From NCBI RefSeq assembly GCF_018324205.1, contig NZ_AP023356.1:5004001-5068000 (forward strand): a stretch of 64,000 nucleotides of DNA. The letters run 5' to 3'. Of this stretch, positions 55,408 through 64,000 are shown piece by piece. The notes below the pieces were generated by a model. It did not search any database, was not told the DNA's origin, and saw only the letters and a program-made list of their open reading frames with translations. Position numbers and translations under genes: made by a program. The stretch comes from Actinoplanes ianthinogenes (GTDB lineage Bacteria > Actinomycetota > Actinomycetes > Mycobacteriales > Micromonosporaceae). Every line of letters starts with the position of its first letter. Within the stretch, counting starts at the first letter, position 1.

Positions 55408-57059
55408 CCGGGCAGCGACGGGCCGAGCACGTCGTCCGCGTCGACGATGGTGTACGCGTACCCCTGCTCGGCCAGGAACCGCTGCCGGTGCGCGGCGTAC
55501 TCGGTGTCGATGGTGTCCCGGGACACCACGGTGTAGAAGTGCGCCTGCCGCCCGTCACCCTTGGGCCGCAGCACCCGGCCGAGCCGCTGCGCCTCCTCCT
55601 GCCGGGAGCCGAACGTGCCGGAGACCTGGATCGCCACCGCCGCCTCGGGCAGGTCGATCGAGAAGTTCCCGACCTTGGACAGCACCAGGGTGCGCAGCTC
55701 GCCGGCGCGGAACGCGTCGAAGAGCCGCTCCCGCTCCTTGTTCGTGGTCGAGCCCTCGACGATCGGGGCGTCCAGATAGTCGCCGAGGGTGTGCAGCTGG
55801 TCCAGGAAGCCGCCGATGACCAGCACCTGCTCGGTGGGGTGCTTGTCGACCAGGGCTTTCACCACGGGCAGCTTGGTCCGGGCGGTGGCGGCGACCTTGT
55901 AGCGCTCCTCGGCGTCGGTCACCGCGTACGTCATCCGTTCCGCCTCGGTCAGCGTCACCCGCACCTCGACGCACTCCGCGGGGGCGATCCAGCCCTGCGC
56001 CTCGATGTCCTTCCACGGCGCGTCGTACCGTTTCGGGCCGATCAGCGAGAAGACGTCGCCCTCCCGGCCGTCCTCCCGGACCAGCGTCGCGGTCAGCCCG
56101 AGCCGGCGGCGGGCCTGGAGGTCGGCGGTGAACCGGAAGATCGGCGCCGGCAGCAGGTGCACCTCGTCGTAGATCACCAGCCCCCAGTCCCGGGCGCCGA
56201 ACAGGTCCAGGTGGGTGAAGGCGCCGCCGCGGCGGGAGGTGAGCACCTGGTAGGTCGCGATGGTGACCGGCCGGATCTCCTTGCGCTCGCCGCTGTACTC
56301 GCCGATCTCCTCCTCGGTGAGGCTGGTCCGGGCGAGCAGCTCCCGCTTCCACTGGCGGCCGGCCACCGTGTTGGTCACCAGGATCAGGGTCGTGGCCGAC
56401 GCGGTCGCCATCGCGGCCGCCCCGACCAGTGTCTTTCCCGCGCCACAGGGCAGCACGACGACGCCGGAGCCACCGGCCCAGAACCCGTCCACGGCCTCCT
56501 GCTGGTACGACCGCAGGGTCCAGCCGTCCTGGTTGAGCGCGATCGCGTGCGCCTCGCCGTCCACGTAACCGGCCAGGTCCTCGGCGGGCCAGCCCAGCTT
56601 GAGCAGTGCCTGCTTGAGCCGGCCGCGCTCGGAGCCGTGCACCGCGATGGTCTCGTCGTCGAGCCGCGCGCCGAGCATGCCGGCCAGCTTCTTCGATTTC
56701 GACACCTCGAGCAGCACGATCTTGTCGAGGCCGCGCAGGACCAGGCCGTGCACCGGATCGTTGAGCAGCTGGAGGCGCCCGTAGCGGTCCATCGTCTCGG
56801 CGACGTCGACCAGCAGGGCGTGCGGCACCGGGTACCGCGAGAACTTGATCAGGGCGTCGACCACGCTCTCCGCGTCGTGCCCGGCGGCCCGCGAGTTCCA
56901 CAGGCCCAGCGGCGTCAGCCGGTAGGTGTGCACGTGCTCGGGCGAGCGCTCCAGCTCGGCGAACGGGGCGATCGCCATCCGGCACGCCTGGGCGTCCGGA
57001 TGATCGACTTCAAGGAGCAGGGTCTTGTCCGACTGAACGATCAGCGGTCCGCCGTTCAC
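55404..57059 (-). CDS. XPB/ERCC3-type DNA helicase
   Basis: 551 residues from GTG 57059, with GGAGG 6 bases upstream. N-terminal DNA-damage-recognition-like domain, then GGSGVVVLPCGAGKTLVG (Walker A), YDEVHLLP (DEVH box), GLTATLVREDG, and the second lobe with LSKVGNFSIDLPEA and QRLGRVLRPK (motif VI). The RED motif and thumb (VREDGREGDVFSLIGPKR) match bacterial XPB. It unwinds DNA 3'-5', probably in repair. The helicase-associated gene at 57196 lies upstream in the same direction. Confidence 0.95.
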   Translation of the reverse strand: MNGGPLIVQSDKTLLLEVDHPDAQACRMAIAPFAELERSPEHVHTYRLTPLGLWNSRAAGHDAESVVDALIKFSRYPVPHALLVDVAETMDRYGRLQLLNDPVHGLVLRGLDKIVLLEVSKSKKLAGMLGARLDDETIAVHGSERGRLKQALLKLGWPAEDLAGYVDGEAHAIALNQDGWTLRSYQQEAVDGFWAGGSGVVVLPCGAGKTLVGAAAMATASATTLILVTNTVAGRQWKRELLARTSLTEEEIGEYSGERKEIRPVTIATYQVLTSRRGGAFTHLDLFGARDWGLVIYDEVHLLPAPIFRFTADLQARRRLGLTATLVREDGREGDVFSLIGPKRYDAPWKDIEAQGWIAPAECVEVRVTLTEAERMTYAVTDAEERYKVAATARTKLPVVKALVDKHPTEQVLVIGGFLDQLHTLGDYLDAPIVEGSTTNKERERLFDAFRAGELRTLVLSKVGNFSIDLPEAAVAIQVSGTFGSRQEEAQRLGRVLRPKGDGRQAHFYTVVSRDTIDTEYAAHRQRFLAEQGYAYTIVDADDVLGPSLPG

Positions 57060-57195
57060 GCACAACCTCCGGTCAAAAGGCGACCCTCCAGTCTGCCACG
57101 GAAATCGGGTGCAACATTTCCGCGGCGTCGCGCGTGTGTACATACGGGCCGGGTCGTGACGCGACGGGGGCGTACACGGCCCGGCCAAAACGCGG

Positions 57196-59592
57196 CTACT
57201 CCTCGGTGACCGCCGCGGTGATCCGGTGCAGGGCGAAGGTGTGCAGGCTCTCCCCGCGCTCGTCCTCGGCCCGCAGGTAACCGGCGCTCAGCGAGACCGG
57301 CCGGACCAGCCGGGACAGCGTCGCGCCGTGCGAGTCGACGTAACCCACCCAGACCTTGGCCCGGTCCCGGACCGCCTGTTGCAGCACCGCCATCGCCTGG
57401 CTGTGCTGCTGCACCGCGGTCAGCCCGGGCACCGCCTGCCCCTGCGCCGCGCGGACGGTGACCGGCGCGCGCCGGGCCGCCCGGGTCGCGATGTCGCCGC
57501 GCCGCAGCTGCTCGACCACCCCGGCCAGTCGCGGGCCGAACAGCGCGGGCGGCCCGGCCGGCTCCAGGATCCGCGGCGTGCGGCTCGGCGCCCGCCGGGC
57601 TTTCGGCCTGGTCAGCACGGTCGCGCCGCCGGCGTCCTCGGCCACCGGGGCGTACCCGGCCTCGCGCAGCGCGCCCAGCAGCCGGGCCACCGGGCGCGGG
57701 CTGACCAGCACGGTCGGCGCGATCCGGCGCAGATCCAGACCGGTCACCCGCTTGTCCGCGAGCACCTCGACGATCAGCGCCTCGTCGTCGCTGCGCAGGT
57801 AGGAGCCGGCCGAGCCGCTGCGCAGCCCGCCGTGCTTACGGGCGGCGTCGTCGATCAGGTAGGTCAGCGTCTGCGGCACCGGCGTGCGGGACCGCCGCTG
57901 GAACAGCGTGTGCAGGTCGGCTGAGGTGTACCCGACGTCGAGGGCACGCCGCACGCTGGCCGGGGTGACCCGGAAGACGCTGGCCCCGCCGGCCGACTCC
58001 GGCTCGGCCACCACCTCCAGCTCGGCGGCGAGCTCCGGCTCCGGCGGGCCGGGCACCACCACGGTCAGGTCCGCCTGCACCAGGACGTGGTCGACCGGTG
58101 CGGGCAGCAGATGATCCAGGCCGCGGACGGCGTCCGCGGGGGGCTCGTCGGGGTGCAGACCGAGAGGATCACTCTCGGTCGTCTCCGGGTCGCTGAGGAG
58201 CAGTCTCGCGTACGACGTGAGCGCACCCAGCCCGGTGATCCCGAGCAGCGCGGCCCCCGCATATCCGTCCCGATGCCCCAGCTCGCGCCCGCGTGCCCGG
58301 CGGGGCGCCTGCCAGGCCAGCAGCGCCAGCAGGTCGTCGACCGCGGGGGCGGCGCCCGGCGCCAGGTCGGCGAGGGCGTCGAGCGCCTCCCGCCGGGCCT
58401 GCGGCGCCCCGGCCCGTTCCGCGTCCGGGGCCAGCGCGTTGATCGGCCGGTCCCGCTCGTCCCGCTTGCCGACCAGGCCGGGCTGCCGGGTCATGGTCAG
58501 CCAGGCCCGGGCCAGCGTGCTCCAGCGGTGCGCCATCCCGGCCGAGCGCCACAGGTCGTACGCCCCGGTGGGCAGGAAGATGTCCTGGACCGCGCCGGGC
58601 GCCCGGTGCACCGAGGTCTCCGACTCCCCGAGCAGCCCGGCCGAATACGCCACCTCGACCAGCAGCGCCGCACCCGCCTCGTCCACGCCGGCCGCCCGGG
58701 CCAGCCGTTTCAGGTCACGCACGCCCAGCCCACCGGTTTTCAGCACCGGGGCCGGCTCGGCCGCCAGCGCCTCCAGCACCGCCTCGGTGGCGCGCACCGC
58801 CTCCATGGTCTGCCCGGCCCCGGCCGAGTCGACCGCTTTGGTGTCCCGGGTCTGCGCCTCGGGCAGCGGCGGGAACGGGCGCAGCGCGCCGAGCGGCCCG
58901 GTGTCCCGGCGCAGCAGCAGCCCCACCTCGCGGGGCAGCTCGACCAGGTCGCCGTCGGACCGCGGGGCCCGGCCGGCCTCCGAGATCGGGACCAGGATGT
59001 GCTGGTCGACCAGCCAACGGATGGACTCGGCGACCTCGGCGCCGCCGTTGCGGCTGAGCGTGCCGACCGGCGGCCCGGCGGCGAGCCGGTCCAGCACCGC
59101 GCGGGCGCCCGGCGGCGCGGCCAGCACCGTGCGGCGCAGCTTGGCCCGGTCGGCGACCAGCGCCGCGGCGTGCGCGTCCAGATAGTCCGCGGGCCGCCCC
59201 AGCCCGGCCGGGTACGGCGAGGTCACCTCGTCGACCGCGGCGACCACCTGGAGCGCCTCGGGCGGGCCGTGCAGCAGGAAGCGGACCCGGAGCCGGTCGA
59301 TCGCCACCCGGACGTCGTCCTCGGCCACCCCGGTGGCCATCTCCACGATGGCCGGCACCGACGTGAGGGCGGTGTCAGCTGCCCGGGTGACCCGGGCGGC
59401 GTCGAGAATCGTCAGGGTGAACTCGTCCAGCCCGTCCAGGCAGCGGGCGACCGAACCGCGCGACTGCGCGCGCACGGCCAGCGCCGAGATGTCGGCGGGC
59501 ACCGGGACGACCAGGTCAGGGCGCAGCTGAAGGAGCGCGCCCAGCGCCTCGTCGGGCAGCGACCGGAGTTGATCCGCAAATGTGGTGGCCAT
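57196..59592 (-). CDS. Helicase-associated domain protein (Rv0862c-like)
   Basis: 798 residues from ATG 59592; TAGCGT 8 bases upstream suggests a leaderless start, and TTG 59601 is in frame. No Walker motifs. It starts ADQLRSLPDEALGALLQLRPDLVVP, with repeated winged-helix-like parts and the XPB/Ssl2-like helicase-associated domain in LDVGYTSADLHTLFQRRSRTPVPQTLTYLIDDAARKHG. The C-terminal RDRAKVWVGYVDSHGATLSRLVRPVSLSAGYLRAEDERG is a WYL-like beta domain. It is encoded next to XPB in many actinobacteria and may load or regulate it; direct evidence is lacking. Confidence 0.85.
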   Translation of the reverse strand: MATTFADQLRSLPDEALGALLQLRPDLVVPVPADISALAVRAQSRGSVARCLDGLDEFTLTILDAARVTRAADTALTSVPAIVEMATGVAEDDVRVAIDRLRVRFLLHGPPEALQVVAAVDEVTSPYPAGLGRPADYLDAHAAALVADRAKLRRTVLAAPPGARAVLDRLAAGPPVGTLSRNGGAEVAESIRWLVDQHILVPISEAGRAPRSDGDLVELPREVGLLLRRDTGPLGALRPFPPLPEAQTRDTKAVDSAGAGQTMEAVRATEAVLEALAAEPAPVLKTGGLGVRDLKRLARAAGVDEAGAALLVEVAYSAGLLGESETSVHRAPGAVQDIFLPTGAYDLWRSAGMAHRWSTLARAWLTMTRQPGLVGKRDERDRPINALAPDAERAGAPQARREALDALADLAPGAAPAVDDLLALLAWQAPRRARGRELGHRDGYAGAALLGITGLGALTSYARLLLSDPETTESDPLGLHPDEPPADAVRGLDHLLPAPVDHVLVQADLTVVVPGPPEPELAAELEVVAEPESAGGASVFRVTPASVRRALDVGYTSADLHTLFQRRSRTPVPQTLTYLIDDAARKHGGLRSGSAGSYLRSDDEALIVEVLADKRVTGLDLRRIAPTVLVSPRPVARLLGALREAGYAPVAEDAGGATVLTRPKARRAPSRTPRILEPAGPPALFGPRLAGVVEQLRRGDIATRAARRAPVTVRAAQGQAVPGLTAVQQHSQAMAVLQQAVRDRAKVWVGYVDSHGATLSRLVRPVSLSAGYLRAEDERGESLHTFALHRITAAVTEE

Positions 59593-59670
59593 CGTCTTCA
59601 ACGCTAACGTTCATGGGACGATGGTGACGGGTCCGGGCGTGGCCGGACCTCGATCAGAGGAGGACCGAAC

Positions 59671-59838
59671 GTGGCGTCAAAGGCCAAGAAGCAGGAGAGC
59701 CCGGCACTGAAGGGGCACCTCCAGGTTTCCGAGCTGGTCTCTGACCGGGCCGCGGCCCCGTCGCCGTTCGGCGACGACCAGACCTTCCCGCTGCCGCTGG
59801 ACAAGCTCCGGAGCCTGCCGGAGTCGATGACTCATTGA
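59671..59838 (+). CDS. Small conserved-looking protein, 55 residues
   Basis: 55 codons from GTG 59671, preceded by the strong ribosome site GAGGAGG (6-base spacing). Product MASKAKKQESPALKGHLQVSELVSDRAA... ending LPLDKLRSLPESMTH; soluble, no domain recognised. Its TGA overlaps the TTG start of the HAD gene (TTGA), so it may drive translation of that gene. Short proteins lie at the same place beside XPB in other actinobacteria. Divergent from the helicase-associated gene. Confidence 0.72.
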   Translation: MASKAKKQESPALKGHLQVSELVSDRAAAPSPFGDDQTFPLPLDKLRSLPESMTH

Positions 59839-60464
59839 GAGTTGCGGCGGTCGGCTTCGACCTGGACATGACCCTGATCGACTCCCGGCCGGGTATCCGG
59901 GAGGCGTACCGGGCACTCACCGCCAAGACCGGCGTCTTCGTCGACGCCGACCTGGCGGTCTCCCGGCTCGGCCCGCCGTTGCGGGACGAGTTGCGCCACT
60001 GGTTCCCGGCCGAGGACGTCGAGGAGATGGTCACCACCTACCGGGCGCTCTATCCGGACCATGCGATCACCCCGTCGGTGCCGACCGCCGGGGCCGTCGA
60101 CGCGCTCGCCGCGGTCCGCGCGGCCGGCCTGCGGGTCGTCGTGGTCACCTCGAAACTGGGCCGGCTGGCGCGGTTGCACCTCGACCATCTGGGTATGCGG
60201 GCTGACGAGCTGGCCGGTGACCTGTTCGCCGAGGGCAAGGCGTCCGCGCTGGTGGAGCACGGGGTGCGGTGGTATGTCGGCGATCATCGGGCGGACATGG
60301 TCGCCGCCCGCACCGCCGGGGTGCCCGGGATCGGCGTGGTCACCGGGCCCTGCTCGGCCGACGACCTCCGAGCCGCCGGAGCTTCGTACGTGTTGTCCGA
60401 TCTGACCGGCTTCCCGGCTCTGCTGAATGAGATTGCAGTTGGGTCCGGGCCCTCGGCTGGATAG
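59835..60464 (+). CDS. HAD phosphatase (phosphoglycolate phosphatase-like)
   Basis: 209 residues from TTG 59835, coupled to the 55-aa gene. Motif I VGFDLDMTLIDSRPG, motif II VVVTSKLG, motif III Lys in FAEGKASAL and motif IV WYVGDHRADMVAARTAG complete a class IA HAD with helical cap. It likely dephosphorylates a small metabolite. In motif I, the second Asp is kept as DLDMT. Confidence 0.88.
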   Translation: MRVAAVGFDLDMTLIDSRPGIREAYRALTAKTGVFVDADLAVSRLGPPLRDELRHWFPAEDVEEMVTTYRALYPDHAITPSVPTAGAVDALAAVRAAGLRVVVVTSKLGRLARLHLDHLGMRADELAGDLFAEGKASALVEHGVRWYVGDHRADMVAARTAGVPGIGVVTGPCSADDLRAAGASYVLSDLTGFPALLNEIAVGSGPSAG

Positions 60465-60510
60465 GCTCCCCGTGAGCAGTTGTGTCCATTGAGTGAAGTT
60501 GAGGTCAGCG

Positions 60511-60909
60511 GTGCCCACGGGTCGAGTGAAGTGGTACGACGCGACGAAGGGATTCGGATTCGTCACCAGTGATGAGGGCGGCGACGTGTTCCTGCCCAAG
60601 GGTGCGTTGCCGGCGGGGGTCACCGACCTGAAAACGGGACAGCGGATCGAGTTCGGGGTGGTGGACAGCCGCAAGGGCGCGCAGGCGCTCGGGGTGAAGC
60701 TGCTGGACGCTCCGCCGTCGCTCGCGCTGCGTGACGCCGAGGCGCGCCGCCGCCCGGCCGAGGAGACGGCCAGCATGATCGAAGACATGATCAAGGTGCT
60801 GGAGAACACGGTGCAGCCGGTGCTCCAGCGCGGCCGTTACCCGGACAAGAAGACCTCGCAGATGATCGCGCAGCTGATGCACGCGGTCGCCCGCGAATTC
60901 GAGCTCTGA
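60511..60909 (+). CDS. cspB: Cold-shock-domain protein with C-terminal extension
   Basis: 132 residues from GTG 60511 (GAGG 6 bases upstream). The cold-shock domain VPTGRVKWYDATKGFGFVTSDEGGDVFLPKGALP has RNP1 KGFGFV and RNP2 DVFLP, the latter with LP in place of the usual VH. A helical extension of about 65 residues follows (EETASMIEDMIKVLENTVQPVLQ...MIAQLMHAVAREFEL), typical of the mycobacterial CspB type. Binds RNA or single-stranded DNA. Confidence 0.93.
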   Translation: MPTGRVKWYDATKGFGFVTSDEGGDVFLPKGALPAGVTDLKTGQRIEFGVVDSRKGAQALGVKLLDAPPSLALRDAEARRRPAEETASMIEDMIKVLENTVQPVLQRGRYPDKKTSQMIAQLMHAVAREFEL

Positions 60910-60927
60910 GATCCGCCGCCCGGTCCG

Positions 60928-61743
60928 TCAGCGGATCAGGGACGGCACAGCAGGCGTCAGACCCGCCGCCGCCGCACGCCCGAGCAGGGCGTCGGCGGCG
61001 GCGAGTCCGCTGTCGCCCAGGTCCAGGGTGAACTCGTTGACGTAGAGCTCGATGTGCTGTTTCACCACGGCCGGCTCCATCTCCTGCGCGTTGGCGAGGA
61101 TGAACTCCTGGCTGGCGGCCGGGTCGAGCCAGCCTTTGCGCAGCGAGTCGCGGACCCACTCGGTGGCCTGGACCGGGTCGACCGTGTCCTTGCGGGCGAG
61201 GATCGCGCCGAGCGGGATCGGCAGGCCGGTGTCCGACTCCCACCACTCGCCCAGGTCGGCCAGGGCGGTCAGCCCGTACCGCTGGTAGGTGAACCGGGCC
61301 TCGTGGATGACCAGGCCGGCGTCGAACGTCCCGTCGGCCACCCCGGGCATGATCCGGTGGAACGGGACCACCACGATGCTCGCCGGGGGGTGCTCGGCGG
61401 ACCAGAGGCGCATCAACAGGTAGGCCGTGGTGCGGTCACCGGGCACGGCCACGGTCGCGCCGGACAGATCGGCGCGCGGCTCCCGGGTCAGCACCAGCGG
61501 CCCGCAGCCCCGGCCCAGCGCCCCGCCGCAGGGGAGCAGCTCGTACTGGTCGAGCAGCCACGGCAGCGCCGCGTAACTCACCTTGACCAGGTCGAACTCG
61601 CCGCGCTCGGCGGCCGTGTTGGTCACGTCGACGTCCGCGAAGGTCAGGTCGACCGCCGGCGCGCCGGGGACCTGGCCGTGGATCAGCGCGTGGAAGACGA
61701 ACGTGTCGTTGGGGCAGGGTGAGACCGCGAGGGATAGCGCCAC
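60928..61743 (-). CDS. mqnD: 1,4-dihydroxy-6-naphthoate synthase
   Basis: 271 residues from GTG 61743. Periplasmic-binding-protein-like fold enzyme of the futalosine menaquinone pathway: MALSLAVSPCPNDTFVFHALIHG, KVSYAALPWLLDQYELLPCGGALGRGCGP and HEARFTYQRYGL (catalytic His). It turns cyclic dehypoxanthine futalosine into 1,4-dihydroxy-6-naphthoate. Shows that menaquinone is made by the alternative route here. The other mqn genes are not in the window. Confidence 0.94.
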   Translation of the reverse strand: MALSLAVSPCPNDTFVFHALIHGQVPGAPAVDLTFADVDVTNTAAERGEFDLVKVSYAALPWLLDQYELLPCGGALGRGCGPLVLTREPRADLSGATVAVPGDRTTAYLLMRLWSAEHPPASIVVVPFHRIMPGVADGTFDAGLVIHEARFTYQRYGLTALADLGEWWESDTGLPIPLGAILARKDTVDPVQATEWVRDSLRKGWLDPAASQEFILANAQEMEPAVVKQHIELYVNEFTLDLGDSGLAAADALLGRAAAAGLTPAVPSLIR

Positions 61744-61881
61744 GGATCCACGCTAGCGCTGGTCCGCGTCGCATGGTCCACAGGTGTGCGGTCGCGTTCG
61801 CCACAGTGCTCATGGCGTACGGAAAATGTTCTGTCGGGCCTCTGGTCCAGCGGCCCTGAGCTTCCTAGACTCCGCTTTGTC

Positions 61882-61895
61882 GGATCATTTGATCC
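61882..61895. promoter_or_regulatory. Palindrome GGATCATTTGATCC upstream of the MFS gene
   Basis: Six-bp arms GGATCA/TGATCC around TT, between the -10-like TAGACT (61865-61870) and the ribosome site. Operator candidate for the MFS-GH1 unit. Confidence 0.5.
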
Positions 61896-61912
61896 ACCAA
61901 GGGGAGGCCCGC

Positions 61913-63097
61913 ATGACGGTGACCGCCGCGCCCGTCCGTCGCACCTGGATGGTCGCCTACGCGCTGGCCATGATCGGGGTGGCGGCCGGCTGGTTCGGGC
62001 CGATCCAGATCCTGCTGCCGGAGCAGGCCGCCCGGCTGGCCGGCGAGGGCGGCAAGGAGTCGCTGCTGGCCGTGGTGACCGCGGTCGGCGCGGCGGCCTC
62101 GCTGGTGGCGAACCCGCTCTGGGGTGCCCTCTCCGACCGGATGCGGTCCCGGCGGCCGATCTTCCTGATCGGCACCGCGATCGGCGTCGCCGGGCTGCTG
62201 GTGCTGGCGCTCGCCGACTCCCGCGGTCCGATGATCGCCGGCTGGGTGCTGGTCCAGGTCGGGCTGAACGGGCCGCTCGCCGCGCTGGCCGCGATGATCG
62301 GCGACCGGGTGCCGGAGCGGCAGCGCGGGACGGTCGGCGCGCTGTTCGGGGTCGCGCAGATCGTCGGGGTGGTGCTCGGGACCGCGCTCGCCGTGGCGGT
62401 CGGCCAGGGCGCGCCCGGTTACCTCGCGGTGGCCGTGGCGGTGCCCACCCTCGGCGTGGCCCTGCTGCTGATCAGCCGGGAGCCCGCGCGGCTCGCCGAC
62501 CGGGTCCCGATCCCGTGGGCGGTGATCGTGCGGCCCGGCGCGCAGTTCGCCTGGGCCTGGCTGATCCGCTTCCTGCTGAACCTGGTGAACGCGCTGGTCC
62601 TGGTCTACCTCTTCTACTACCTGTCGGACCAGGTCGGCGTCGGCGACGCGGCCACCTGGGTGCTGGTCCTCACCGTGGTCAACGTGCTGTTCGCGGGCGT
62701 CGCCGGGTTCGCCGGCGGGGTGCTGTCCGACCGCTGGGCGCGCCGGAAGGTCTTCGTCCTGGTCGCCGCGGTGGTCCTCGCCGCGGGGACCACGCTGCTC
62801 GCCCTGTTCCCCGTGGTGATCGTCGCCATCGTGGCGTCGGTGCTGGTCGGCGTGGGCTGGGGAGCCTACGTCGCGGTCGACATGGCGGTCATCACGCACG
62901 TGCTGCCGGACGCCGAGACCCGGGCCACCATGCTCGGCGTCGCCAACATCGCCGGCACGCTGCCCCAGCTGCTCGCCCCGGTGATCGCCGCCCCGATCGT
63001 CACCCGGCTCGGCGGCTACCCGGTGCTCTACCTGCTCACCGCCGTGATCGCGCTGCTCGCCCTGGCCTGCCTGCCGCGGCTCCGGGCACTGTCCTGA
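61913..63097 (+). CDS. MFS transporter, likely sugar-related
   Basis: 394 residues from ATG 61913 with GGGGAGG upstream. Twelve hydrophobic segments; loop 2-3 motif GALSDRMRSRRPIFLIG and loop 8-9 GVLSDRWARRKVFVLVA. It directly precedes a beta-glucosidase gene with 11 bases between, so import of a glucoside or its aglycone-bearing oligosaccharide is a fair inference. The substrate cannot be read from the sequence. Confidence 0.88.
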   Translation: MTVTAAPVRRTWMVAYALAMIGVAAGWFGPIQILLPEQAARLAGEGGKESLLAVVTAVGAAASLVANPLWGALSDRMRSRRPIFLIGTAIGVAGLLVLALADSRGPMIAGWVLVQVGLNGPLAALAAMIGDRVPERQRGTVGALFGVAQIVGVVLGTALAVAVGQGAPGYLAVAVAVPTLGVALLLISREPARLADRVPIPWAVIVRPGAQFAWAWLIRFLLNLVNALVLVYLFYYLSDQVGVGDAATWVLVLTVVNVLFAGVAGFAGGVLSDRWARRKVFVLVAAVVLAAGTTLLALFPVVIVAIVASVLVGVGWGAYVAVDMAVITHVLPDAETRATMLGVANIAGTLPQLLAPVIAAPIVTRLGGYPVLYLLTAVIALLALACLPRLRALS

Positions 63098-63108
63098 AAG
63101 GAACATCG

Positions 63109-64000
<892 letters not shown>

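Overview
The window is a high-GC actinobacterial chromosome segment, most like Actinoplanes or a related Micromonosporaceae genus. The signs are third codon positions that are almost always G or C, many GTG starts, many starts lying 5-8 bases after a TANNNT -10 box (leaderless mRNAs), BldG, a compact Tad locus, a proton-pumping pyrophosphatase, DUF397/XRE genes and a futalosine-pathway gene. About 58 protein genes, one tRNA and several gene fragments can be supported. No IS transposase, integrase, rRNA or CRISPR array was seen.

Layout. 0-4.7 kb: start of acs (runs off the left edge), a degenerate Fic-like protein, a PH-domain membrane protein, a 1.3-kb gene-free stretch with two tandem repeat families, a HAD-IB phosphatase and a STAS protein. 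4.9-9.8 kb: Tad pilus operon (ssd, tadA, tadB, small ORF, tadC, flp-like pilin, tadE, tadG-like), meeting an MrfA-type helicase that carries a repeat-expanded linker. 12.6-20.7 kb: bldG with its anti-sigma partner, hppA, a lipoprotein, an unknown gene and topA. 20.7-31.5 kb: aldonolactone oxidase with a divergent TetR regulator, a PLP aldolase-like protein, an MFS-thymidylate kinase fusion, a divergent SGNH hydrolase/GH10 xylanase pair with shared palindromes, holB, and a YbaB/EspC-like/WXG-like trio. 31.5-37.5 kb: flavin-type oxidase, secreted PIG-L deacetylase coupled to a subtilisin, and an LPXTG surface protein. 37.6-39.4 kb: a PSP1 gene whose 3' end is duplicated around a foreign-looking GNAT acetyltransferase. 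39.4-43.8 kb: metallophosphoesterase, tRNA-Thr(CGT), MFS, geranylgeranyl-reductase-like flavoprotein. 43.8-49 kb: an accessory patch of DUF397, DUF6226, DUF6232, DUF2231 and XRE-DUF5753 genes with an internally deleted XRE copy and repeated intergenic elements. 49-52 kb: NHEJ module (LigD-type polymerase and ligase, divergent ku). 52-60.9 kb: Nudix, MFS, PadR/HAAS pair, XPB-type helicase, a second helicase-associated protein, a 55-aa protein, HAD phosphatase and a cold-shock protein. 61-64 kb: mqnD, an MFS transporter and the start of a GH1 beta-glucosidase.

The most unusual signals are the PSP1-tail/GNAT cassette, the internally deleted XRE paralogue sharing a 17-bp promoter box with the intact gene, a 52-bp hairpin repeat that forms the LigD C-terminus and recurs behind an MFS gene, a 28-29-bp repeat inside two unrelated genes, clean palindromic operators at the tetR, padR and xylanase promoters, and an apparent ATC start for the MFS-Tmk fusion. 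Residue counts, stems and identities were worked out by eye from the sequence; family names rest on recognised motifs, not on database searches.
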